From contig NZ_JAGSYF010000004.1 of NCBI RefSeq assembly GCF_025685645.1, forward strand, positions 62,001 through 126,000: a stretch of 64,000 nucleotides of DNA, read 5' to 3'. The first letter of the stretch is position 1; each line of letters opens with the position of its first letter. Both the position numbers and the translations under genes were made by a program. This document shows positions 1 to 7,851 of this stretch, piece by piece. A model generated the notes under the pieces. That model was not told where the DNA came from. It saw only the letters and a program-made list of their open reading frames with translations, and made no database searches. Source of the stretch: Edaphobacter bradus (GTDB lineage Bacteria; Acidobacteriota; Terriglobia; Terriglobales; Acidobacteriaceae).

Positions 1-254
1 AGCGCGCCGGTCAGCTCGCAGGCAGCGAGCACGCCCGCATGCAGGGCCTCAGCTGCCTTATTGTCCGAGACAATTATCAGCGCGGGAGTACTCGCCGCGC
101 GGACAAAGTAGGGAAGGTAGAGCGCCCGCGCCGTTGCCGTCAGTCCAGAGACACGACGACGCCCCGATCCGCCGCTCAGATGGCGGCGTACTCGCTCAAA
201 CGGCTCACTGTGTTCCAAGTCCGCGAGTAACTCGCGGACGAAGGGTAAAACCAT
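1..254 (-). CDS. mfd: Transcription-repair coupling factor Mfd, N-terminal part (runs off left edge)
   Basis: Reading the minus strand from an ATG at 254 gives 84 uninterrupted codons that reach the window edge. The start MVLPFVRELLADLEHSEPFE and the later stretch ALYLPYFVRAASTPALIIVS match the beginning of Mfd (UvrB-like domain 1a), where the first residues recruit repair proteins and contact DNA. Mfd displaces stalled RNA polymerase and brings UvrA to the lesion. Only about 7% of a normal Mfd of roughly 1150 residues is present. The gene is transcribed away from the lipoprotein gene at 400, so 255-399 must hold two divergent promoters. The assignment rests on this short but characteristic N-terminus. 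Confidence 0.8.
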   Translation of the reverse strand, partial: MVLPFVRELLADLEHSEPFERVRRHLSGGSGRRRVSGLTATARALYLPYFVRAASTPALIIVSDNKAAEALHAGVLAACELTGA

Positions 255-399
255 GCTGTTTTGATTTTAGTCGACCCCAAATGCCAATTATCCCCATATA
301 GGAGTAATATTTCGCCGCCGTGGTTAATTTATCCTGCGGCGCTGCCCGATTTATCGGGTACGAGATAACTCGGATGGCATGTTTCGCTGGAGGTTTCCG

Positions 400-1395
400 A
401 TGCGGATGTGGACCAGAGTGATTCTCTTCGGACTGATCGCAGTCACGCTTCCTGTCCTGCAGGGCTGCACGCGCCACAGCAAGAGCGAGCGGTACTATAT
501 GGTCGCGACGAACACCGACCTTCCGTACTGGAAGACGGCTGCTGCCGGATTTCAAAAGGCAGGGGCGCGGTATGGCGTTACGACCGATGTGAGGGGGCCG
601 ACGAAGTTCGATCCACAGGCTGAGGTGGATGAGTTTCGCAAAGTTGTGGCGCTGAAGCCTACGGGGATACTTGTCTCAGTTGCAAGTTCGAAGTTGATGA
701 CTCCGGAGATCGATGCTGCGATTGCGGCGGGGATACCGGTGATCACGATGGACTCGGATGCACCGGAGAGCAAACGGCTGTACTTCATCGGGACGGAAAA
801 CCTGGAGGCGGGACAGCTGGGTGGCCATCGCGTGGCGGCACAGTTGAACGGCAAGGGGAATGTTGTGTTCATCACTAATCCGGGGCAGCCGAATCTGGAT
901 GAACGTTTGAAGGGCTATAAAGATGTGTTTTCATCGTACCCGGGGATCAAGGTGGTGGATGTCTTCGACATGCACGGGGACTCGGGAACGGCAATGGATA
1001 AAGCGCCTGAGTACCTTGCCCGAACGGGGGCCAACAAGGTGGATGCGATTGTGTGCCTTGAGTCCTCATCGGGTAAAGATGTGGGGGAGGTATTGAAGCG
1101 GACCAATACGAAGGACCGACTGCTAGTGACTATGGACGTGGCGGTTGGGACTTTGCTGCTCGTGAAGGACGGGATCATCGATTCGACGATTTCGCAGAAG
1201 CCCTACACAATGGGTCTTCTTGGTTTGAAGGCGCTGGATGAGGTTCATCACTACCCAGTGAAGCCGCTTTCGCAGGACTATGGGCTCGATCCGTTTTCGC
1301 CGTTCCCTTTTAATATCGACACGGGGGTATCGCTCGTCGATAAGACCAATGTGGATCCGCTTCTGGATCGGGTCCGTGCTGTAGAGCTGCAGTAG
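400..1395 (+). CDS. Sugar-binding lipoprotein of the LacI/RbsB periplasmic fold, copy 1
   Basis: A 331-residue periplasmic binding protein of the Peripla_BP_4 (ribose/galactose) type. The start at 400 is chosen over the ATG at 379 because GGAGG at 389-393 sits six bases before it. The N-terminus MRMWTRVILFGLIAVTLPVL followed by QGC is a lipoprotein signal with Cys as the acylated residue. The body has the usual two Rossmann-like lobes, with DAAIAAGIPVITMDSDAP and the hinge-side NLDERLKGYKDVF. It should sit on the outer face of a membrane and bind a sugar or related ligand. No permease or ATPase gene lies beside it, so it may feed a distant transporter or act as a sensor. A paralogue follows at 1643. 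Confidence 0.82.
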   Translation: MRMWTRVILFGLIAVTLPVLQGCTRHSKSERYYMVATNTDLPYWKTAAAGFQKAGARYGVTTDVRGPTKFDPQAEVDEFRKVVALKPTGILVSVASSKLMTPEIDAAIAAGIPVITMDSDAPESKRLYFIGTENLEAGQLGGHRVAAQLNGKGNVVFITNPGQPNLDERLKGYKDVFSSYPGIKVVDVFDMHGDSGTAMDKAPEYLARTGANKVDAIVCLESSSGKDVGEVLKRTNTKDRLLVTMDVAVGTLLLVKDGIIDSTISQKPYTMGLLGLKALDEVHHYPVKPLSQDYGLDPFSPFPFNIDTGVSLVDKTNVDPLLDRVRAVELQ

Positions 1396-1468
1396 GATCT
1401 CTTGCCGGCACACTGGCCACGTGGCAGAGCGCTTACGTATGCGGTCTGGAACTTAGACGACTAGGTGT

Positions 1469-1594
1469 GCGGACCTGTGCTTTGGATTGCACGTAGCTGT
1501 GGGCCTCGACGATCTGTGAAAGGGAGGTTTTGTCGATACAAGGCTTGAAGGGACCGGTGGCGAGGTGGTCGAAGATGTGCTGCCTGGAGGAGAC
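1469..1594 (-). pseudogene. Remnant of the C-terminus of a zinc-type alcohol dehydrogenase/quinone oxidoreductase
   Basis: Between the two binding-protein genes the minus strand encodes about 42 residues containing IFDHLATGPFKPCIDKTSLS and QIVEAHSYVQSKAQV. This is the familiar tail of medium-chain NADPH:quinone oxidoreductases (…KPVID+TFPLSQIVEAH+Y+…). The expected final GKIV strand is replaced by unrelated residues, and nothing upstream in this frame resembles the catalytic or Rossmann domain. It is therefore read as a leftover piece of a deleted gene. The match is by eye, from family knowledge. Confidence 0.55.
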
Positions 1595-1642
1595 TGCGGG
1601 ATCGCGTGGATTCGGACAGAAAAATCCAGATGGAGGATGATC

Positions 1643-2647
1643 ATGAGCAAGTTGAGCGAACGGGTAATTTTTGCGCTTCTGGCAGGCGTACTTCCACTGC
1701 TTACAGGTTGCACGCGACACAGCAAAAGCGAGCATTATTACCTCATCACCGTGAACGTCGACCTGCCCTACTGGAAGACGGCCGAAGCTGGATTCCTGAA
1801 GGCCGCCTTCGTCCTCGGCGTCACAGCCGAGATGCTCGGCCCCAAGAATTTTGATCCCCAGGCCGAGGCCGACGAGCTCCACAGCATAATCGCGCGCAAA
1901 CCTGCGGGAATCCTCGTCTCAGTCACCAACCCGAAGCTGCTTGGCCCTCAGATCGACGCCGCGGTCGCAGCGGGCATCCCCGTCATCACCATAGACTCCG
2001 ACGCCCCCTCGAGCCACCGCCTCTACTTCATCGGGACGAACAACCTTCAGGCAGGGAGACTCGGCGGCGCGAGAGTCGCCGCCATGCTCAACGGCAAGGG
2101 CAATGTTGTCTTCTTCACCATGCCCGGCCAGCCGAACCTCGATGAGCGGCTCAAGGGTTACAAGGACGTCTTCTCCGGATTCCCCGGAATCAAGGTCGTC
2201 GAGGTTTTCGACATGAAGGGCGACGCAGGCCTCGCCATGGACAAGGCCGCCGAATACCTCGGACGCAAGGGCGCTGACAGGATCGACGCGCTCGTCTGCC
2301 TGCAGTCCTCCGCCGGCAGGGACGTGGGCGAGTCGCTGCGCCGCGTCGAAGCCAACGGCGATCCCGGCCGTCTGCTCGTCACCATGGACACCGATGAGGC
2401 AACACTGCAGCTCGTCAAGGACGGCATCATCGACTCCACCATCTCGCAGAAGCCTTACACCATGGCCCTCATGGGCCTCAAGGCGCTGGACGACATCCAC
2501 CACTACCCCGTCAAACCCCTCGGCGAAGACTATGAGCTCGATCCCTTCGCCCCGTACCCCTCCTTCATCGACACCGGCGTCCTGCTCATCGACAAGACCA
2601 ACGTTGAAGGCGTCCTCACCCGCCGGGAGACGGCAGGGCAGGAGTAG
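1643..2647 (+). CDS. Sugar-binding lipoprotein of the LacI/RbsB periplasmic fold, copy 2
   Basis: A 334-residue paralogue of the protein at 400, matching it along nearly its whole length (both have CTRHSKSE after the lipobox and NLDERLKGYKDVF). TGGAGG at 1631-1636 decides for the ATG at 1643 rather than the frame's earlier ATG at 1565. The signal peptide ends in LLTGC, a lipobox. Synonymous sites differ strongly from copy 1: this copy prefers C-ended codons where copy 1 prefers G/T-ended ones. The pair may therefore not be a recent duplication, and one copy may have come in by transfer. Role: extracytoplasmic ligand binding for sugars or similar, with no transporter partner nearby. Confidence 0.82.
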   Translation: MSKLSERVIFALLAGVLPLLTGCTRHSKSEHYYLITVNVDLPYWKTAEAGFLKAAFVLGVTAEMLGPKNFDPQAEADELHSIIARKPAGILVSVTNPKLLGPQIDAAVAAGIPVITIDSDAPSSHRLYFIGTNNLQAGRLGGARVAAMLNGKGNVVFFTMPGQPNLDERLKGYKDVFSGFPGIKVVEVFDMKGDAGLAMDKAAEYLGRKGADRIDALVCLQSSAGRDVGESLRRVEANGDPGRLLVTMDTDEATLQLVKDGIIDSTISQKPYTMALMGLKALDDIHHYPVKPLGEDYELDPFAPYPSFIDTGVLLIDKTNVEGVLTRRETAGQE

Positions 2648-2678
2648 TCAGCGAATTTGGGGGCCCACAACCTGTTTT

Positions 2679-3509
2679 TTAGGCTTCGGCCGGATCGCGC
2701 CGGTAGATCACCTGCTGGCTTCCCGCAATGCGATAGAGCGGCAGTGTCTGGCTCAGTTCCATCAGGTACTGCTCCACGCCCTCGACAAACCAGCTGTAGT
2801 CATCCCACACAATGACGCCGGCGGGCGAAAGAATCTTGAGCGCCGTCTCCGTATCGGCCTTGATGCACTCGTAGGAGTGCCCGCCGTCGATGAAGCAGAG
2901 GTCGGTTCCGTTGAGAAAAGCAGGCGGCTGAAACCCGATGGAGTTGCCGCGAAGCTGGTGAATGCGCCGGGCGGCGGGATGCCCCTGAAACGCGAAGCCT
3001 GTCGAAGTGCGCGAGAGCCTCACCCACTCCTTGTCCCCTCGGCTCAGCGTGTTCACCTCGGACTCGCCGTACTCCTCCGGCAGATCGAGCGTATAGACCT
3101 CGGCTTCCGGAGCATTCAGGGCCATCGTCAGCGTCGAGACGCCGCGAAACGTCCCACTCTCAAAGATCTTGCGTGGTTTCAGCGCGCTGGCGATCGTGGC
3201 CAGCAGCGTATACGGAACCACGAAACCCAGCCCCGAGAGGCTGATCGTGTCGATAGGCGGCAGAACGATATTGGGCGGCTCCGCGCAGCCCAGGAACGAC
3301 GCGAGTTCCGCGTGCTGGATGGACGGCAGCGGGTCGCGCGCATCGAAGGCGTGCTGCCGCACATTGCGCCCGAGCTGCACAACATATCCGCGTTTCCTGC
3401 GATCGGCCAACCGCACCGTTCCCAGCTCAACCAGGTCGCGAAGCATCGGAACCAGGTGGCGCGAATCCACTCCATAACTGCGGATCTTCGGGGGAGGTTG
3501 CTGCTTCAT
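2679..3509 (-). CDS. Class I SAM-dependent methyltransferase (Methyltransf_24 type)
   Basis: 276 residues. The central part has motif I IFESGTFRGVSTL (E-x-G-x-x-x-G, SAM binding) near residue 113. The acidic end of strand 2, EVYTLDLPEE, follows, then LCFIDGGHSYE and GVIVWDDYSW, which are strand 4/5 signatures of this family. About 100 N-terminal residues are not recognised and may be a lid or substrate domain. It stands alone and convergent to the lipoprotein gene, divergent from gatB. Proteins of this fold methylate sugars, lipids or small metabolites, and the substrate cannot be told here. Confidence 0.72.
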   Translation of the reverse strand: MKQQPPPKIRSYGVDSRHLVPMLRDLVELGTVRLADRRKRGYVVQLGRNVRQHAFDARDPLPSIQHAELASFLGCAEPPNIVLPPIDTISLSGLGFVVPYTLLATIASALKPRKIFESGTFRGVSTLTMALNAPEAEVYTLDLPEEYGESEVNTLSRGDKEWVRLSRTSTGFAFQGHPAARRIHQLRGNSIGFQPPAFLNGTDLCFIDGGHSYECIKADTETALKILSPAGVIVWDDYSWFVEGVEQYLMELSQTLPLYRIAGSQQVIYRRDPAEA

Positions 3510-3637
3510 CGGAGGCCCTCACATCGCTGCTCGAATCTCTGGTCGATCTCTCACGACCGGCGATCTCTGGGCAATTTTCTCACAGCGACGCGACCCGCCT
3601 GTCGCGCCTGCAGCCGCTTGGTAGAATCATCCTGAGT

Positions 3638-5116
3638 ATGTCCACCGCAACCGCGCTCTCGCCCGAGGTTCTCGCCAAGTATCAGCCCGTCATCGGCCTT
3701 GAGGTCCACGTTCAGCTCCTCACCGAGACCAAGGCCTTCTGCGGCTGCATCAACCAGTATGGCGGCGAGCCCAATACGCACGTCTGCCCCACCTGCCTCG
3801 GCCTGCCCGGCGCGCTGCCTGTGCTCAACCGCCGCGCAGTGGAGTTCGCCGTGCTTGCGGCCAAGTCCCTCAACTGCGAGATCCGCGAGACCAGCATCTT
3901 CTCGCGCAAGAACTACTTCTACCCCGACTCGCCCAAGGGGTACCAGATCTCGCAGTTCGACAGGCCGCTCGCCGAACACGGCTGGATCGAAATTCCCGAC
4001 GCCAACGGGAACGCGAAGCGCATCGGCATCACGCGCCTCCACATGGAGGAGGACGCCGGCAAGAGCCTCCACGACGGTTTCGCCGACTCCATCTCGCGCA
4101 CCTACATCGACCTCAATCGCTGCGGAACCCCGCTCATCGAGATCGTCTCCGAGCCCGACATTCGCACGCCCGACGAGGCTTACGAGTACCTCACACGGCT
4201 CAAGGAGATTCTGCTCTACACCGGCGTCAGCGACTGCAACATGGAAGAGGGGAGCCTGCGGTGTGACGCGAATGTGAGCGTCATGCTCAAGGGCGCCGAC
4301 AAGTTCGGCACCAAGGCTGAGGTCAAGAATGTCAACTCGTTCCGCTACATACGCGCCGCGCTCGAGTACGAGATCGAGCGCCAGATCGGAGTTCTCGAAG
4401 ACGGCGGCCGCGTTGTGCAGGAGTCGCGCCTCTGGAACAACGCCGAGGGCCGGACGTTTTCCATGCGGAGCAAGGAGCAGGCCCACGACTACCGCTACTT
4501 CCCCGAGCCCGACCTTCCGCCGCTGGTTGTCGGTTCTGACTGGCAGGCCGAGATCTTCAAGCAACTCCCTGAGTTGCCCGAGGCACGCCGCGCCCGCATG
4601 ATCGCCGACTACGGCCTCTCCGAGCAGGACGCCGCCACGCTCGGCGCCACCCGCGACTTTGCCGACCGCTTTGAGGCCGCCGCGAAGAAGGCGAAGTCGC
4701 CTAAGCGCGTCGCCGCAATCCTGCTCTCTGAGATCACCATGCGTCTGCGCGCCGCCGGCCTCGCCGACGACCAGTCGCCGGTCTCGCTTGACGGGATCGT
4801 ACTCGCCGCCGACCTTGCCGAATCCGGTGAGATCTCCAGCAAGATCCTCAAGCAACTGCTCGACACAAGCTTCGCCGAGGGCAAGGACTTCCCCGAGATC
4901 TACGAACGCGACAAGCCGCAGCAGATCTCCGACGCCTCAGCCATCGAGACGATGATCGATGAGGTCATCGCCGCCAATCCCAAGCAGGTCGAGCAGTACC
5001 GTGGCGGCAAAAAGACCGTCGCCGCCTTCTTTGTCGGCCAGGTCATGCGCCTCTCCAAGGGCCAGGCCAATCCTGCGCTGCTCAATGAACTTGTCGTGAA
5101 GAAACTCGACAGCTAG
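3638..5116 (+). CDS. gatB: Aspartyl/glutamyl-tRNA(Asn/Gln) amidotransferase subunit B
   Basis: 492 residues, full family length. GatB is the kinase/transamidase core of GatCAB. It phosphorylates misacylated Glu-tRNA(Gln) or Asp-tRNA(Asn) and lets ammonia from GatA convert it to the amide. The sequence opens with YQPVIGLEVHVQLLTETKAF. The zinc-site cysteines follow at CGC and HVCPTCLGLPG, then KGYQISQFDRPL and LHMEEDAGK. The C-terminal helical and YqeY-like tRNA-binding tail is present, ending KKLDS. gatA and gatC are not in the window. Presence of GatB implies an indirect route to Gln-tRNA and/or Asn-tRNA. Confidence 0.96.
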   Translation: MSTATALSPEVLAKYQPVIGLEVHVQLLTETKAFCGCINQYGGEPNTHVCPTCLGLPGALPVLNRRAVEFAVLAAKSLNCEIRETSIFSRKNYFYPDSPKGYQISQFDRPLAEHGWIEIPDANGNAKRIGITRLHMEEDAGKSLHDGFADSISRTYIDLNRCGTPLIEIVSEPDIRTPDEAYEYLTRLKEILLYTGVSDCNMEEGSLRCDANVSVMLKGADKFGTKAEVKNVNSFRYIRAALEYEIERQIGVLEDGGRVVQESRLWNNAEGRTFSMRSKEQAHDYRYFPEPDLPPLVVGSDWQAEIFKQLPELPEARRARMIADYGLSEQDAATLGATRDFADRFEAAAKKAKSPKRVAAILLSEITMRLRAAGLADDQSPVSLDGIVLAADLAESGEISSKILKQLLDTSFAEGKDFPEIYERDKPQQISDASAIETMIDEVIAANPKQVEQYRGGKKTVAAFFVGQVMRLSKGQANPALLNELVVKKLDS

Positions 5117-5149
5117 TCCGGCAGGGGAGCAGATTCCTCCCCATTCGGC

Positions 5150-5175
5150 TTCGCTCAGGGCAGGCTGCTGCGGTC
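5150..5175. repeat. Short dispersed-repeat-like motif (…TTCGGCTTCGCTCAGGGC…)
   Basis: The stretch containing TTCGGCTTCGCTCAGGGC lies 40 bases after gatB. Motifs of this kind are common intergenic repeats in many genomes, including Acidobacteriota, and often overlap gene ends. Only one copy was noticed in this window, so the repeat status comes from general knowledge and is not shown here. Confidence 0.3.
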
Positions 5176-5268
5176 GGCGGGTTGAGAATCATACGGCAGG
5201 GCAGGAGTGGCTCCGCAGAGGAATAGAGCGAGAGCGGCTCCAGCCAGGGTGTACAGACGTAGACGCAT
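5155..5268 (-). CDS. Small exported peptide or truncated secreted protein
   Basis: A 37-codon frame beginning MRLRLYTLAGAALALFLCGA with GGAG just before the ATG. The N-terminus is a textbook signal peptide: two arginines, a hydrophobic core, then ATPALPY. The frame stops inside the repeat-like motif at 5150-5175, so the mature part is almost nothing. This is most simply the start of a secreted protein whose remainder has been lost. A real mini-peptide cannot be excluded. Confidence 0.35.
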   Translation of the reverse strand: MRLRLYTLAGAALALFLCGATPALPYDSQPADRSSLP

Positions 5269-5353
5269 CTCCGTCGCTCCACAGGGGCTAAGAAAACAAG
5301 CCGGTGCCGCAGAGAGTACGACGGCACCAGCGATTAAGAGTAGCAAGGGCTAG

Positions 5354-5485
5354 AAGTTGGACGTGGACGGCCAGCTCAATCTCACGGTGGCTCCGGGGAA
5401 CCTTCTTGTCGTGAACACGCAGAGCTCTTCGGTCAATATCTACTCCCCTCGATATCAAGTAGGGTTCAGGCTCAACCGATGGTGA
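5354..5485 (+). pseudogene. Possible C-terminal remnant of an outer-membrane beta-barrel protein
   Basis: From 5354 an open stretch of 43 codons ends in YQVGFRLNRW-stop, with alternating hydrophobic residues and a final aromatic residue, as in outer-membrane barrels. It has no start codon and is preceded in frame by a TAG at 5351. Interpreted as debris; the family is not identified. Confidence 0.3.
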
Positions 5486-5622
5486 GGCATGGGTTGCCGT
5501 TCGCCGGCCGTGCTTTGTATTGGCGTTGTATCGTTTCCTCCGACTTGTCGGGCTCCTGCCACCGTCGAAAATCCTTTTACAATCAGATGCATCCAATAGT
5601 CGCAGTGAGAGGAGATCCATTA

Positions 5623-6117
5623 ATGAAAAGAGCGACGTCGCCCGGGACAGCTTCCAGTTTGAGCGCAGAGGGAATCGAAGAGATCGGCCGCACTCTCTAT
5701 GCACTGCTGGCAGATGTGTTTGCGCTGTACCTAAAGACCAAGAATTTCCACTGGCATATGAGTGGCCCGCACTTTCGTGACTACCACCTGCTGCTGGATG
5801 AGCAGGGCGAACAGATCTTTGCCATGACGGATGACATCGCAGAGCGCGCACGGAAGCTTGGAACGACGACGATCCGCTCCATCAGCGACATCGCGCAGCA
5901 TCAGCGCCTGGAGGACAACAACAAGGCGCAGGTGGCGCCTCGGGCGATGCTCACGGAGCTTTGCAGCGACAACGCGCGGCTCACCGGATTCATGCGCGAG
6001 GCCCACGATATCTGCGACGAACACAAGGATGTCGCCACCGCCAGCTTACTTGAGAACTGGATCGACGAGACAGAACGCCGTACGTGGTTCCTGGCGGAGA
6101 CGCTCAAGGCAGTATGA
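5623..6117 (+). CDS. dps: Dps-family DNA-protecting ferritin-like protein
   Basis: 164 residues from the ATG at 5623, which has GAGAGGAG at 5606-5613 ahead of it. The ferroxidase-site helix KTKNFHWHMSGPHFRDYH is intact, with the paired His and the following D-x-x-x-E (LLLDEQGEQIF). The four-helix bundle continues to the end. Dps dodecamers oxidise Fe(II) with peroxide, store iron and coat DNA in stress. A truncated second dps copy lies at 30142-30342. The gene is followed by a VOC enzyme after 90 bases, possibly in one transcript. Confidence 0.9.
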   Translation: MKRATSPGTASSLSAEGIEEIGRTLYALLADVFALYLKTKNFHWHMSGPHFRDYHLLLDEQGEQIFAMTDDIAERARKLGTTTIRSISDIAQHQRLEDNNKAQVAPRAMLTELCSDNARLTGFMREAHDICDEHKDVATASLLENWIDETERRTWFLAETLKAV

Positions 6118-6207
6118 AGCGATATTCCAGCGGCACTGCTTGTGTGGTGCTGAAGTCAACGAGTACGGCGATTCAGGTTTCGCCGTACTGGAAGAAAGAG
6201 GTCCGCA

Positions 6208-7161
6208 ATGCCGAAACCTATCGTGGGTCTTCATCACGTGACTGCTATTGCGTCCGATCCACAGCGCAACCTGGATTTCTACACAGAGACCTTGGGGCTG
6301 CGCTTCGTCAAACGTACCGTCAACTTCGATGATCCGGGCACGTATCACTTTTACTTTGGCGATGATGAGGGCACGCCGGGCACGATTCTTACCTTCTTCC
6401 CCTGGGCAAGAGCAGCGCGCGGAGTGGCAGGCGCGGGCGAGGTGACGAAGACAGCCTACAGCGTTCCGCTGACGTCGCTGGACTACTGGGAGAAGAGACT
6501 GCGTGAGAATCACCTTCCGGTGGAGCGCACAGGGAAGCGGTTTAACGAAGAGGTGCTTACTTTTGCAGACCCGGACGGCATGAAGATTGAGATCGTCGGG
6601 CATGCGGATGCCCCTTCGGTGAAGGTTCCGCGATATGCCTCGGTGCCTGCGGAACATGCGCTGCGTGGATTCTTTGGCGTCACCCTGTATCTGCACAGTG
6701 CCGAAGAGACCGCGAAGATTCTTGGTGTAATGGGCTTCCGGAAGATTGCAGAAGAGGGAAACCGCCAGCGGTTCTCCGCGGAAGGCAACGCTCTGGGAAA
6801 TCACATTGATCTTGTCATCGATCCGAAGGCGAGCCACGGCCGCATGGGCGCTGGCAGCGTGCACCATATCGCCTTTCGCATAGCGGATGATGCGTCGCAA
6901 CTCGAGTGGAAGAGCGTGCTTGGGAAGTATGTCGAAGTGACGCCAGTGCAGGAACGGACTTACTTTCAGTCCGTTTACTTTCGTGAGCCGGGCGGGGTGC
7001 TGTTTGAGCTGGCGACCGATCCTCCGGGCTTCCTGTGGGATGAGCCGATTGAGTCGCTCGGCGAGGAGTTGCGCATTCCGCCATGGCTGGAAGGGCATCG
7101 CAGCGTGATCGAGCAGCGCCTCCTGCCGATCGAGCTTCACAAGGCAGTGACGACGGCATGA
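6208..7161 (+). CDS. VOC-superfamily ring-cleaving dioxygenase (MhqO/LinE-like)
   Basis: 317 residues with two tandem vicinal-oxygen-chelate modules. The first starts GLHHVTAIASDPQRNLDFYT with the metal His, and the second contains GSVHHIAFRIADD and ends in a GVLFELATDPPGF segment carrying the metal Glu. This length and layout fit the family that opens hydroquinone-type rings and gives quinone resistance (MhqO in Bacillus). AGAGGT precedes the ATG. Its stop overlaps the start of a hydrolase at 7158 (ATGA), the pairing seen in mhq-type operons where the partner is MhqD. The substrate is inferred only. Confidence 0.85.
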   Translation: MPKPIVGLHHVTAIASDPQRNLDFYTETLGLRFVKRTVNFDDPGTYHFYFGDDEGTPGTILTFFPWARAARGVAGAGEVTKTAYSVPLTSLDYWEKRLRENHLPVERTGKRFNEEVLTFADPDGMKIEIVGHADAPSVKVPRYASVPAEHALRGFFGVTLYLHSAEETAKILGVMGFRKIAEEGNRQRFSAEGNALGNHIDLVIDPKASHGRMGAGSVHHIAFRIADDASQLEWKSVLGKYVEVTPVQERTYFQSVYFREPGGVLFELATDPPGFLWDEPIESLGEELRIPPWLEGHRSVIEQRLLPIELHKAVTTA

Positions 7162-7820
7162 GCAACGATCCGCATCAGGCGCAGCCTGTACTCCATGCTG
7201 GCGTGCCGCTCGCGGAGGCCAGCGGAGCTGTTGTCTTAGTGCATGGGCGTGGCGGGTCGGCTGAGGACATCCTCAGTCTCTCGCAGCCCCTGTACCACTC
7301 GCAGCTCGCGTACCTGGCGCCGCAGGCGGCAGGACGTACCTGGTATCCGTATTCGTTTCTCGCACCGATTGCTGAGAACGAGCCATGGCTCACCTCGGCG
7401 ATCAGGAAGATCGCAGCGACGGTCCAGACTGCAATCGACGCGGGCGTTCCACGGGATCGCATCTTTGTGTGTGGATTTTCGCAGGGGGCGTGTCTCGCGA
7501 CGGAGTTTGTTGCGCGCAATCCTGCCAGATATGCGGGACTAATTGGGTTCACCGGCGGATTGATCGGACCTCCTGAGGCAGACCTCGCGCACGCGGGAGA
7601 TCTCGCAGGGACTCCGGTCTTTCTTGGCTCGAGCGATCCGGACCCACATGTTCCATGGAAGCGGGTTGAGGCGACGGCAAAGAGATTGCGCGAGATGAAT
7701 GCTGTGGTCACGACTCGTCGATACGAAGGAATGCCGCACACGATCAATCCCGAGGAACTGGAGTTCGGGAGGCGGCTTATTCACGACGTGCTTGAGGGAA
7801 AGATACCTGCGTCGAGATAG
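7158..7820 (+). CDS. Alpha/beta hydrolase, phospholipase/carboxylesterase family (MhqD-like)
   Basis: 220 residues from the ATG at 7158, which shares ATGA with the preceding stop. The fold signatures are the oxyanion region VVLVHGRGGSAEDIL, the nucleophile elbow FVCGFSQGACLA (Ser near residue 113), the acid in GSSDPDPHVPW and the catalytic His in GMPHTINPEE. Small carboxylesterases of this type hydrolyse esters of small acids. Translational coupling to the VOC dioxygenase suggests joint work on quinone or aromatic products. An upstream ATG at 7083 was rejected because it lies inside the VOC gene. Confidence 0.85.
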   Translation: MSNDPHQAQPVLHAGVPLAEASGAVVLVHGRGGSAEDILSLSQPLYHSQLAYLAPQAAGRTWYPYSFLAPIAENEPWLTSAIRKIAATVQTAIDAGVPRDRIFVCGFSQGACLATEFVARNPARYAGLIGFTGGLIGPPEADLAHAGDLAGTPVFLGSSDPDPHVPWKRVEATAKRLREMNAVVTTRRYEGMPHTINPEELEFGRRLIHDVLEGKIPASR

Positions 7821-7851
7821 GCCGCATTAGTTCATTACCTCGGAGCACCAT

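Noticed and set aside
3551..4855. Long minus-strand frame of 434 codons opposite gatB
   Set aside because: It is the antisense of a well-conserved gatB, Val/Gly/Leu-rich with no domain resemblance; long antisense frames are common in GC-rich genes.
6046..7140. Minus-strand frame of 364 codons opposite the VOC enzyme
   Set aside because: Antisense of a clear VOC gene with intact metal residues; Arg/His-rich composition typical of a shadow.
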